Positions 1-11,500 of a stretch of 64,000 nt of DNA are shown in pieces (position 1 is the first letter of the stretch; every line of letters begins with the position of its first letter). The stretch comes from Branchinecta lynchi (lineage: Eukaryota; Arthropoda; Branchiopoda; Anostraca; Branchinectidae). The notes beneath the pieces are model-generated. The model worked only from the letters and a program-made list of their open reading frames with translations, did no database searches and was not told the DNA's origin. The DNA lies in assembly GCA_023053575.1 (NCBI GenBank), contig JAKZAP010000181.1, positions 1 through 64,000 on the forward strand. Reading direction: 5' to 3'. The translations under genes and the position numbers were made by a program.

Positions 1-39
1 ATTGGGGTGCTTTAAGGAGACCGGGGAGAATTTGCTATT

Positions 40-215
40 GGTGAAACATGTCGTGTGGAGTGCTTTAGAATGAATCCTGTGTGGAGTGCTTGAAGGAAAT
101 ACCTGTGTGGAGTGCTTTAAGGAAATACCTGCGAGGAGTGCTTAAAGGAAATGACTGCGTGGAGTGCTTTAAGGAGGACTTGAGTTCTTTAAGGAGATAC
201 CTGTGTGGGGAGCTT
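40..215 (+). repeat. ~26-bp minisatellite run
   Basis: Tandem degenerate copies of a ~26-bp unit with core GGAGTGCTTTAAGGA followed by GATACCTGTGT or AATACCTGCGA variants. The same unit fills many short runs throughout 1-20148, 30318-34850, 46850-47160 and 53990-54260, in both orientations. Units abut directly with no unique spacers. Confidence 0.85.
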
Positions 216-785
216 TAGTCAATGATTAAATAATAATCTAATTATAACTGAAACAGTCGAGTTGTAACTGATCTTTGCGGAATATCACCTAAAAACAAAA
301 ATAATGATATTTTCTCTTTAAACTCAACTGTTAGATTGTTAGCTTAACAACTCAACTGTTGAGTTCCAACTCAACCTTTGAGTAAAGATGTGCGGTTTAA
401 AGAGTTTAGGAGCTGTCAAGTATTAAATCAACAGTCTAATTATAAATGAAACAGTCGAGTTGTAACTGATCTTTGCGGAATATGACATAAAAAGAAAAAT
501 AAGAATATTTTCTCTTTAAACTCAACTGTTAGTTTGTTAGCTTAACAACTCAACTGTTGAGTTCCAACTCAACCTTTGAGTAAAGATGTGCGGTTTAAAG
601 AGTTTAGGAGCTGTCAAGTATTGAATCAACAGTCTAATTATAACTGAAACAATCGAGTTGTAACTAATTTTTGCGGAATATGACATAAAAGAAAAATAAG
701 AATATTTTCTTTTTAAACTCAACTGTTAGGTTGTTAGCCTAACAACTCAACTGTTGAGTTCTAACTCAACCTTTGAGTAAAGATG
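216..785. repeat. ~197-bp palindrome-rich satellite units (type B)
   Basis: Three consecutive ~197-bp units run from the TCAACAGTCTAATTATAACT region to the end of AACCTTTGAGTAAAGATGTG. Each holds a near-perfect short hairpin: at 730-746 GTTGTTAG and CTAACAAC flank one base. CAACTCAACAGTTGAGTTG-like palindromes follow. Copy number varies between blocks: two in the 1.12-kb units, three in the 1.31-kb unit, four near 31050-31850. The same family in diverged form occupies 36240-37560, 45843-46570, 47820-49100, 52746-53340 and parts of 61480-63660. Confidence 0.85.
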
Positions 786-1010
786 TGTATTTTATCTCCT
801 TAATAACCAACTCTCCCCTATCTCCTTAAAGCACCCCAATCAGGCATCCTTTGCGTGAACATTCGTGCGTAGCTGGGGGATGGACTGAAGAAAATCTTAA
901 ATTTTAACTTTTTAAAATAAAGAAAGTATGATTAGATGGTGTGCTTCTTGTGAAGGTCCGAGGCATTCTTGGATACTTTTTAAAGCGCTGAAGTTTGAAA
1001 AAACGCAGGT

Positions 1011-1740
1011 ATTTCCTTAAAGCACTCCACACAGGAGTATCATTAAAGCCCTCACACAGATATCTCCTTAAATAACACAACACCTCCTTAAAGCACTCCA
1101 CGCAGTCATTCCATTAAAGCACTCCTCGCAGAAATTTCCTTAAAGCACTCAACAGAGTTATCTCCTTAAAGCACTCAACACAGGTATCTCATTACAGCAC
1201 TCCAAATAGGAATTTCCTTAGAGCTCTCCAAACAAGTACCTCCTTAAAGCACTCCACACTGGTTTCACCTTTTAAAGCGTTGAAGTTGGAAAAACTCAGA
1301 TATTTCCTTAAAGCACTCCACACAGGTATCTCCTTAACACAGGTATCTCCTTAAGGCATACCACATAATTATCTCCTTAAAACACTACACAAATTCAATG
1401 TTCCACAAAGCTTACTCCTTAAAGCACCCCAATCAGGCATTCTGTAAGCAGAAAATGCTGTGTCAGGTGCTTTAAGGATACACCTGTGTGGAGTGTGTGG
1501 ATTGCTTTAACGAGATACCTGTGTGAAGAGCTTTAAGGAAATTCCTGTTTGGAGTGCTGTAAGGAGATACCTGTGTTGAGTGCTTTAAAGAGATAACTGT
1601 GGGGAGTGCTTTAAGGAATTGCCTGCGAGGAGTGCTTTAATGAAATGACTGCGTGGAGTGCTTTAAGGAGGAGTTGTGTTAATTAAGGAGATACCTGTGT
1701 GAGGTGCTTTAAGGATACTCCTGTGTGGAGTGCTTTAACG
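1011..1740. repeat. ~26-bp minisatellite, inverted then direct runs
   Basis: From 1011 to about 1430 the unit is in reverse orientation (TCCTTAAAGCACTCC), and from about 1480 to 1735 in direct orientation (GGAGTGCTTTAAGGA). Together they form a large inverted arrangement around 1440. Units are degenerate at several positions. Confidence 0.8.
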
Positions 1741-2139
1741 AAATTCTGTGTTTTCCCAACTTCAACGCTTTTAAAAGTACCCAAGAATGCCTTGGATCTT
1801 CACAAGAAACACACCATTCGATCTATTTTTTCTCCCTATATCTAATCATATCTTCTTTATTTTGAAAAATTAAAGTTTAAGATTTTCTTCAGTTAATCCC
1901 CCAGCTACGCTCATGCTCAAGAAAAAGTTTCCTGGTTTGAGTGCTTTAAGGAGATAGTTTTGTGGTTTATTTAATGAGATACTTTAGAGTGAAACCTGTG
2001 TAGAGTGCTTTAAGGAAATACCTGCGAGTATTGCTTTAAAGAGATGCCTGCGTGGAGTGCTTTAAGGAGGAGTTGAGTTCCTTAAGGAGATACCAGTGTG
2101 AGTTGCAATAAGAAGAACACTCGAGAATTGAATCGTTAC

Positions 2140-2852
2140 CTATATATTTTTCCAACAGCAAACTTTAATAGAAAATTAAGCTTAAAATTGCGCATCGAAT
2201 GAGATATCCCCGAACAACATTCGATACTTGGATCGCTAGATAGCAAAATGGCGACAAATTCAAGAAATTATTTAAATTTTAATTGGGAGTAATGCAGCAA
2301 ATTCAAAATTTGTTTGCGGATTACCTTGGAACTTTAATAGAAGATTAGGCTTAAAATTGCGCATCAAATGAGATATTGCCGAATAACATTGGATACTTGG
2401 ATCCCTAGATATATGTATTTCCCCGGCAAATATGGCAACAAATTCAAGAAATTATTTAACTGTTCGTTGCGAGTCCAGCTGTAGATTCAACAGATGTGAA
2501 CTGACGACCTTGGAAATTTAATAGAAGATTAAGCTTGAAACTGCGCATCAAATGAGATATTGCCGAATAACATTGGATACTTGGATCCCTAGATATATGT
2601 ATTTCTCCCAGCAAAATTGCGAAAAATTCAAGAAATTATTTAAATTTTCGTTGCGAGTAATGCAGCAAATTCAAAATTTGGTAGCGGATTACCTTGGAAC
2701 TTTAGTAGAAGATTAGGCTTATAATTGCGCATCTAATGAGATATTCCCGATTAACATTCGATACTTGGATCGCTAGATATATGTATTTCCCCGGCAAATA
2801 TGGCAACAAATTCAAGAAATTATTTAACTTTTCGTTGCGAGTCCAGCTGTAG
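2140..2852. repeat. 185/368-bp satellite (type C), two higher-order units
   Basis: Diverged ~185-bp halves alternate. One carries GCAGCAAATTCAAAATTTG and GATTACCTTGGAAC; the other carries GAGTCCAGCTGTAG and TCAACAGATGTGAACTGACG. Two halves make a ~368-bp higher-order unit. About two are here and four at the equivalent place in block A2. The family also occurs at 34890-35260, 37861-38312, 39263-39460, 49440-49774 and 50690-50880. Confidence 0.85.
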
Positions 2853-3120
2853 ACCCGATGAAAAATTTTGTAGCGTGCGTAGTAGTATGGTAGTAGTACG
2901 AAAAAGTCGCATGTAATACTATGTCAATATTCAGCTTTCAGAGTACCGTGTTGGTTGGGAAAACGTCGTATGTTATCCGGGATTATCTAATCCGGATGCA
3001 AATATTACGCTTAATCTACCGTTAAAATTTCAAGTTGCTCAGCCTATAACTTTTGACTCTACAGCAAAGCTTTTGCTAAGAGGCCGCTAATCTCGAGCAC
3101 GCATCCTTTGCGTGCTGAAA
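2853..3120 (+). repeat. ~270-bp hairpin-ended module (type P)
   Basis: The module begins ACCCGATGAAAAATTT and ends at the hairpin AGCACGC-atccttt-GCGTGCT followed by an A run. Internally it has CCGGGATTATCTAATCCGG, a near-perfect palindrome. The left flank here is the type C satellite (GTCCAGCTGTAG), whereas other copies are flanked by CGTAGCTGGGGG, so the left edge is sharply defined by differing neighbours. Other copies lie at 4080-4346, 6178-6446, 12153-12420, 13380-13646, 46573-46844 (inverted) and 54310-54577. Confidence 0.75.
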
Positions 3121-3536
3121 AAATTTTAAACTTTAATTTTTTTAAATAAATAAGATATGACTAGAAAGAGCGCAAAAAAATAGATAAAATGGTGTGTTTT
3201 TTGTGAAGATCCGTAGCAATCTTGAATATTTTTTAAAGCGTTGAAGTTGGAAAATAATAATAAACACGTGATTATAATTATTTTATTCTGAAGCGGGTTT
3301 GGTTCGAAAAAGCATAAAAAGTTGTACAAGTGTACCGAGTTTCATTAAGATAGAATAAAATCTGTGTAAATACCTTCGAAAAGACCCGTGGAAATACCTG
3401 CGTTTTTTCCAACTTCAACGCTTTAAAAAGTATCCAAGATTGCCTAGGATCTTCACAAGAAAAACACATTTTGATCTATTTTTTTGCGCGTTATCTAATC
3501 ATATCTTATTTATTATAAAAATTTAAAGTTTAAGAT
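3121..3536. repeat. Long inverted repeat (~130-bp arms)
   Basis: The left arm (about 3121-3255; AATAAATAAGATATGAC ... GCGTTGAAGTTGGAAAA) is the reverse complement, with scattered mismatches, of the right arm (about 3405-3536; TTTTCCAACTTCAACGC ... ATCATATCTTATTTATT). The ~150-bp loop includes ATTATAATCACGTG-type sequence. Short frames on the minus strand here repeat with the satellite and are not treated as genes. Confidence 0.75.
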
Positions 3537-3828
3537 TTACTCCAGCTACGCACGAATGTCCACGCAAAGGATGCGTGCTCAAAACCTGCACTTCCAGGTT
3601 ACTCGGGATTCTACTGGCACTTATACCATCTTATACAACTTTTTATTTTTATCGATTCATATATAATTCGTTATAAAAAGTCAAAGAATAAAGATTTTCA
3701 CATCTCTCCATTCGTGTCTCATTTGTGTAACTGTGCTTCCGATTCTTCAGATTGCACAGACATGATAAGACCTCCTTAAAGCACTCCACGCAGTCATTTC
3801 ATTAAAGCACTCCTCGCAGACATTTCCT

Positions 3829-6800
3829 TAAAGCACTCCTTGCAGGTATTTCCTTAAAGCACTCCATGCAGGTATTTCGTTAAAGCACTCTACACAGGTT
3901 TCACTCTAAAGCACTCCACACAGGTTTAACCTTAAAGCACTAAAAACGAGAATTTCCTTAAAGCTCTTCACACAGGCATCTCCATAAAGTAATCCACACA
4001 AATTTAACCTTAAAACAAAACACACATGTATCTCATTAAATGCTCCACAAAGCCGTGAACAATCGTGCGTAGCTGGGGGACCCGATGAAAAATTTGTAGC
4101 GTACGTAGTAGTATGGTAGTAGTACGAAAAAGTCGCATGTAATACTATGTCAATATTCAGCTTTCAGAGTACCGTGTTGGATGGGAAAACGTCGTATGTT
4201 ATCCGGGATTATCTAATCCGGATGCAAATATTACGCTTAATCTACCGTTAAAATTTCAAGTTGCTCAGCCTATAACTTTTGACTCTACAGCAAAGCTTTT
4301 GCTAAGAGGCCGCTGATCTCGAGCACGCATCCTTTGCGTGCTGAAAAAATCTTAAAATTAATTTTTTAAAATAAATAAGATATGACTAAAAAGAGCCCAA
4401 AAAAATAGATAAAACGGTGTGTTTTTTGTAAAGATCCGTAGCAATCTTGAATATTTTTTAAAGCGTTGAAGTTGGAAAATAATAATAAACACGTGATTAT
4501 AATTAGTTTATTCTGAAGCGGGATTGGTTCGAAAAAGCATAAAAATGTGTACAAGTGTACCAAGTTTCATTAAGATAGAATAAAATGTGTGTAAATACCT
4601 GCGAAAAGACCCGTGGAAATACCTGCGTTTTTTCCAACTTCAACGCTTTAAAAAGTATCCAAGAATGCCTAGAATCTTCACAAGAAAAACACATTTCGAT
4701 CTATTTTTTTGCGCGTTATCTAATCATATCTTATTTATTATAAAAATTTAAAGTTTAAGATTTTCTCCAGCTACGCACGAATGTCCACGCAAAGGATGCG
4801 TGCTCAAAACCTGCACTTCCAGGTTACTCGGGATTCTACTGGCACTTATACCATCTTATACAACTTTTTATTTTTATCGATTCATATATAATTCGTTATA
4901 AAAAGTCAAAGAATAAAGATTTTCACATCTCTCCATTCGTCTCTCATTTGTGTAACTGTGCTTCCGATTCTTCAGATTGCACAGACATGATAAGACCTCC
5001 TTAAAGCACTCCACGCAGTCATTTCATTAAAGCACTCCTCGCAGACATTTCCTTAAAGCACTCCTCGCAGGTATTTCCTTAAAGCACTCCACACAGGTAT
5101 CTCCTTAAGGCATTCCACATAGGTATCTCCTTAAAATACTACACACAGGCATCTCATTAAATGCTCTACAAAGCTGGCTCCTTAAAGAACTCCGATCAGG
5201 CATCCTTTGAGGAAATGCTGTATTAGGGGCTTTAAGGATACACCTGTGTTTAGTGCTTTAAGGAAGAACCTGCGTTTTTTCAACTTCAACGCTTTAAAAA
5301 GTATCCAAGAATGCCTTGGATCTTCACAAGAAACACACCATTCGATCTATTTTTTCGCGCTCTATTTGATCATATCTTCTTTATTTAAAAAAAATTAAGG
5401 TTTAAGATTTTCTTCGGTAGATCCCCAAGCTACGCAGGAATGTTCACGCAAAGGATTCTTGGTTGTAGTGCTTTAAGGAGATATCTTTGTGGAGTATTTA
5501 ATGAGATACCTGTGTGTAGTGTTTTAAAGTGAAACCTGTTTGTGGTGTGCTTTAAGGAGATACCTGTGTGAAGAGCTTTAAGGAAATTCCTTTTATTAGT
5601 GCTTTAAGGCGAAACTTGTGTGGAGTGCTTTAGAGTGAAACCTGTGTGGAGTGCTTTAAGGAAATACCTGCAAGGAGTGATTTAAGGCAAATGCCTGCGT
5701 GGAGTGCTTTAAGGAGGAGTTGAGTTCCTTAAGGAGATATCTGTGTGAGGTGCTTTAGCCAATGATCAAATCAACAGTCTAATTATCACTAAAGCAGTCG
5801 AGTTGTAACTGATCTTTGCGGAATATCACCTAAAAACAAAAATAATGATATTTTCTCTCTAAACTCAACTGTTAGGTTGTTGGCCTAACAACTCAACTGT
5901 TGAGTTCCTCCTCGCAGACATTTCCTTAAAGCACTCCTTGCAGGTATTTCCTTAAAGCACTCCATGCAGGTATTTCGTTAAAGCACTCTACACAGGTTTC
6001 ACTCTAAAGCACTCCACACAGGTTTAACCTTAAAGCACTAAAAACGAGAATTTCCTTAAAGCTCTTCACACAGGCATCTCCATAAAGTAATCCACACAAA
6101 TTTCACCTTAAAACACAACACACAGGTATATCATTAAATGCTCCACAAAGCCGTGAACAATCGTGCGTAGCTGGGGGACCCGATGAAAAATTTGTAGCGT
6201 ACGTAGTAGTATGGTAGTAGTACGAAAAAGTCGCATGTAATACTATGTCAATATTCAGCTTTCAGAGTACCGTGTTGGATGGGAAAACGTCGTATGTTAT
6301 CCGGGATTATCTAATCCGGATGCAAATATTACGCTTAATCTACCGTTAAAATTTCAAGTTGCTCAGCCTATAACTTTTGACTCTACAGCAAAGCTTTTGC
6401 TACGAGGCCGCTGATCTCGAGCACGCATCCTTTGCGTGCTGAAAAAATCTTAAAATTATTTTTTTTAAATAAATAAGATATGACTAAAAAGAGCCCAAAA
6501 AATAGATAAAACGGTGTGTTTTTTGTAAAGATCCGTAGCAATCTTGAATATTTTTTAAAGCGTTGAAGTTGGAAAATAATAATAAACACGTGATTATAAT
6601 TATTTTATTCTGAAGCGGGTTTGGTTCGAAAAAGCATAAAAAGTTGTACAAGTGTACCGAGTTTCATTAAGATAGAATAAAATCTGTGTAAATACCTGCG
6701 AAAAGACCCGTGGAAATACCTGCGTTTTTTCCAACTTCAACGCTTTAAAAAGTATCCAAGATTGCCTAGGATCTTCACAAGAAAAACACATTTTGATCTA

Positions 6801-7990
6801 TTTTTTTGCGTGTTATCTAATCATATCTTATTTATTATAAAAATTTAAAGTTTAAGATTTTCTCCAGCTGCGCACGAATGTCCACGCAAAGGATGCGTGC
6901 TCAAAACCTGCACTTCCAGGTTACTCGGGATTCTACTGGCACTTATACCATCTTATACAACTTTTTATTTTTATCGATTCATATATAATTCGTTATAAAA
7001 AGTCAAAGAATAAAGATTTTCACATCTCTCCATTCGTCTCTCATTTGTGTAACTGTGCTTCCGATTCTTCAGATTGCAGAGACATGATAAGAACTCCTTA
7101 AAGCACTCCACGCAGTCATTTCATTAAAGCACTCCTCGCAGACATTTCTTTAAAGCACTCCTCGCAGGTATTTCCTTAAAGCACTCCACACAGGTATCTC
7201 CTTAAGGCATTCCACATAGGTATCTCCTTAAAATACTACACACAGGCATCTCATTAAATGCTCTACAAAGCTGGCTCCTTAAAGAACTCCGATCAGGCAT
7301 CCTTTAAGGAAATGCTGTATTAGGGGCTTTAAGGATACACCTGTGTTTAGTGCTTTAAGGAAGAACCTGCGTTTTTTCAACTTCAACGCTTTAAAAAGTA
7401 TCCAAGAATGCCTTGGATCTTCACAAGAAACACGCCATTCGATCTATTTTTTCGCGCTCTATTTGATCATATCTTCTTTATTTAAAAAAAAATAAGGTTT
7501 AAGATTTTCTTCGGTAGATCCCCAAGCTACGCACGAATGTTCACGCAAAGGATTCTTGGTTGTAGTGCTTTAAGGAGATATCTTTGTGGAGTATTTAATG
7601 AGATACCTGTGTGTAGTGTTTTAAAGTGAAACCTGTTTGTGGTGTGCTTTAAGGAGATACCTGTGTGAAGAGCTTTAAGGAAATTCCTTTTATTAGTGGT
7701 TTAAGGCGAAACATGTGTGGAGTGCTTTAGAGTGAAACCTGTGTGGAGTGCTTTAAGGAAATACCTGCAAGGAGTGCTTTAAGGAAATGCCTGCGTGGAG
7801 TGCTTTAAGGAGGAGTTGAGTTCCTTAAGGAGATATCTGTGTGAGGTGCTTTAGCCAATGATCAAATCAACAGTCTAATTATCACTAAAGCAGTCGAGTT
7901 GTAACTGATCTTTGCAGAATATCACCTAAAAACAAAAATAATGATATTTTCTCTCTAAACTCAACTGTTAGGTTGTTGGCCTAACAACTC
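3829..7990. repeat. Internal ~2.08-kb tandem duplication in block A1
   Basis: The sequence from 3829 (CCTCGCAGACATTTCC) to about 5905 is repeated from about 5907 to 7990. The junction near 5905 joins AACTGTTGAGTTC directly to CTCCTCGCAGACATT, whereas the equivalent place in A2 (about 15207) continues normally into AACTCAACC. The duplication is therefore private to A1 and includes one extra type P module (6178-6446). Confidence 0.8.
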
Positions 7991-8067
7991 AACTGTTGAG
8001 TTCCAACTCAACCTTTGAGTAAAGATGTGTATTTTATCTCCTTAATAACCAACTCTCCCCTATCTCC

Positions 8068-8576
8068 TTAAAGCACCCCAATCAGGCATCCTTTGCGTGA
8101 ACAATCGTGCGTAGCTGGGCGATGGACTGAAGAAAATCTTAAAATATAACTTTTTAAAATAAAGAAAGTATGATTAGATAGAGTGCGAAAAACTAGATCG
8201 AATGGTGTGTTTCTTGTGAAGGTCCAAGGCATTCTTGGATACTTTTGAAAGCGTTGAAGTTGGAAAAAAAGCAGGTATTTTCTTAAAGCACTCCACACAG
8301 GAGTATCCTTAAAGCACCTCACAAAGGTATCTCCTTAAAGAACACAACTCCTCCTTAAAGCACTCCACACAGGTGTCTCATTAAATGCTAAATGCTCTTA
8401 TTAAATAGGAATGCCTTGGATCTTCACAAGAAACACACCATTCGATCTAGTTTTTCGCATTCTATCTAATCATACTTTACATATTTTAAAAAGTTAAAGT
8501 TTAAGATTTTCTTCAGTCCATCCCCCAGCTACTCACGAATGTTCACGCGAAGGATGCCTGATTGGGGTGCTTTAAG
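8068..8576. repeat. ~500-bp hairpin unit (165-bp arms)
   Basis: The left arm (about 8068-8236: AAAGCACCCCAATCAGGCAT ... TTCTTGTGAAGGTCCAAGGC) is the reverse complement of the right arm (about 8408-8576), with only a handful of mismatches along ~165 bp. The ~170-bp loop holds ~26-bp minisatellite units. The same hairpin recurs near 15276-15780, 16594-17093, 17709-18213, 18830-19334 and 30322-30853. An 84-residue minus-strand frame in the left arm is a by-product of the repeat. Confidence 0.85.
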
Positions 8577-11500
8577 GAGACCGGGGAGAATTTGCTATTG
8601 GTGAAACATGTCGTGTGGAGTGCTTTAGAATGAATCCTGTGTGGAGTGCTTGAAGGAAATACCTGTGTGGAGTGCTTTAAGGAAATACCTGCGAGGAGTG
8701 CTTTAAGGAAATGACTGCGTGGAGTGCTTTAAGGAGGACTTGAGTTCTTTAAGGAGATACCTGTGTGGGGAGCTTTAGTCAATGATTAAATAATAATCTA
8801 ATTATAACTGAAACAGTCGAGTTGTAACTGATCTTTGCGGAATATCACCTAAAAACAAAAATAATGATATTTTCTCTTTAAACTCAACTGTTAGATTGTT
8901 AGCTTAACAACTCAACTGTTGAGTTCCAACTCAACCTTTGAGTAAAGATGTGCGGTTTAAAGAGTTTAGGAGCTGTCAAGTATTAAATCAACAGTCTAAT
9001 TATAAATGAAACAGTCGAGTTGTAACTGATCTTTGCGGAATATGACATAAAAAGAAAAATAAGAATATTTTCTCTTTAAACTCAACTGTTAGTTTGTTAG
9101 CTTAACAACTCAACTGTTGAGTTCCAACTCAACCTTTGAGTAAAGATGTGCGGTTTAAAGAGTTTAGGAGCTGTCAAGTATTGAATCAACAGTCTAATTA
9201 TAACTGAAACAATCGAGTTGTAACTAATTTTTGCGGAATATGACATAAAAGAAAAATAAGAATATTTTCTCTTTAAACTCAACTGTTAGGTTGTTAGCCT
9301 AACAACTCAACTGTTGAGTTCTAACTCAACCTTTGAGTAAAGATGTGTATTTTATCTCCTTAATAACCAACTCTCCCCTATCTCCTTAAAGCACCCCAAT
9401 CAGGCATCCTTTGCGTGAACATTCGTGCGTAGCTGGGGGATGGACTGAAGAAAATCTTAAATTTTAACTTTTTAAAATAAAGAAAGTATGATTAGATGGT
9501 GTGCTTCTTGTGAAGGTCCGAGGCATTCTTGGATACTTTTTAAAGCGCTGAAGTTTGAAAAAACGCAGGTATTTCCTTAAAGCACTCCACACAGGAGTAT
9601 CATTAAAGCCCTCACACAGATATCTCCTTAAATAACACAACACCTCCTTAAAGCACTCCACGCAGTCATTCCATTAAAGCACTCCTCGCAGAAATTTCCT
9701 TAAAGCACTCAACAGAGTTATCTCCTTAAAGCACTCAACACAGGTATCTCATTACAGCACTCCAAATAGGAATTTCCTTAGAGCTCTCCAAACAAGTACC
9801 TCCTTAAAGCACTCCACACTGGTTTCACCTTTTAAAGCGTTGAAGTTGGAAAAACTCAGATATTTCCTTAAAGCACTCCACACAGGTATCTCCTTAACAC
9901 AGGTATCTCCTTAAGGCATACCACATAATTATCTCCTTAAAACACTACACAAATTCAATGTTCCACAAAGCTTACTCCTTAAAGCACCCCAATCAGGCAT
10001 TCTGTAAGCAGAAAATGCTGTGTGAGGTGCTTTAAGGATACACCTGTGTGGAGTGTGTGGATTGCTTTAACGAGATACCTGTGTGAAGAGCTTTAAGGAA
10101 ATTCCTGTTTGGAGTGCTGTAAGGAGATACCTGTGTTGAGTGCTTTAAAGAGATAACTGTGGGGAGTGCTTTAAGGAATTGCCTGCGAGGAGTGCTTTAA
10201 TGAAATGACTGCGTGGAGTGCTTTAAGGAGGAGTTGTGTTAATTAAGGAGATACCTGTGTGAGGTGCTTTAAGGATACTCCTGTGTGGAGTGCTTTAACG
10301 AAATTCTGTGTTTTCCCAACTTCAACGCTTTTAAAAGTACCTACCCAAGAATGCCTTGGATCTTCACAAGAAACACACCATTCGATCTATTTTTTCTCCC
10401 TATATCTAATCATATCTTCTTTATTTTGAAAAATTAAAGTTTAAGATTTTCTTCAGTTAATCCCCCAGCTACGCTCATGCTCAAGAAAAAGTTTCCTGGT
10501 TTGAGTGCTTTAAGGAGATAGTTTTGTGGTTTATTTAATGAGATACTTTAGAGTGAAACCTGTGTAGAGTGCTTTAAGGAAATACCTGCGAGTATTGCTT
10601 TAAAGAGATGCCTGCGTGGAGTGCTTTAAGGAGGAGTTGAGTTCCTTAAGGAGATACCAGTGTGAGTTGCAATAAGAAGAACACTCGAGAATTGAATCGT
10701 TACCTATATATTTTTCCAACAGCAAACTTTAATAGAAAATTAAGCTTAAAATTGCGCATCGAATGAGATATCCCCGAACAACATTCGATACTTGGATCGC
10801 TAGATAGCAAAATGGCGACAAATTCAAGAAATTATTTAAATTTTAATTGGGAGTAATGCAGCAAATTCAAAATTTGTTTGCGGATTACCTTGGAACTTTA
10901 ATAGAAGATTAGGCTTAAAATTGCGCATCAAATGAGATATTGCCGAATAACATTGGATACTTGGATCCCTAGATATATGTATTTCCCCGGCAAATATGGC
11001 AACAAATTCAAGAAATTATTTAACTTTTCGTTGCGAGTCCAGCTGTAGATTCAACAGATGTGAACTGACGACCTTGGAAATTTAATAGAAGATTAAGCTT
11101 GAAACTGCGCATCAAATGAGATATTGCCGAATAACATTGGATACTTGGATCCCTAGATATATGTATTTCTCCCAGCAAAATTGCGAAAAATTCAAGAAAT
11201 TATTTAAATTTTCGTTGCGAGTAATGCAGCAAATTCAAAATTTGGTAGCGGATTACCTTGGAACTTTAGTAGAAGATTAGGCTTATAATTGCGCATCTAA
11301 TGAGATATTCCCGATTAACATTCGATACTTGGATCGCTAGATATATGTATTTCCCCGGCAAATATGGCAACAAATTCAAGAAATTATTTAAATTTTCGTT
11401 GCGAGTCCAGCTGTAGATTCAACAGATGTGAACTGACGACCTTGGAAATTTAATAGAAGATTAAGCTTGAAACTGCGCATCAAATGAGATATTGCCGAAT

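Larger units (their letters stand above)
1..8560. repeat. Satellite block A1
   Basis: This block recurs from 8561 (offset 8560, later 9300) and again from 30837. It opens with ATTGGGGTGCTTTAAGGAGA and contains, in order, ~26-bp minisatellite runs, palindromic ~197-bp units, a 185/368-bp satellite, and ~270-bp hairpin-ended modules between inverted arms. Aligned stretches of A1 and A2 are nearly identical by eye, differing by single bases, by two extra 368-bp units in A2, and by a ~2.08-kb internal duplication found only in A1. All frames are short and repeat with the satellite, so I see no gene here. Confidence 0.9.

Noticed and set aside
40..215. CRISPR-like array of ~26-bp repeats
   Set aside because: Units abut with no unique spacers, vary in sequence and orientation, and the setting is a eukaryotic satellite.
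537..722. Recurring short minus-strand frames in satellite (also 904-1101, 3126-3469, 8068-8322 and copies)
   Set aside because: They repeat exactly with the satellite, have AT-rich low-complexity products, overlap palindromes and show no domain; they are by-products of repeat structure.
2853..3120. Type P module as a classical Helitron
   Set aside because: There is a terminal hairpin but no CTRR end or TC start with A/T insertion was evident, and no Rep/helicase coding is present.
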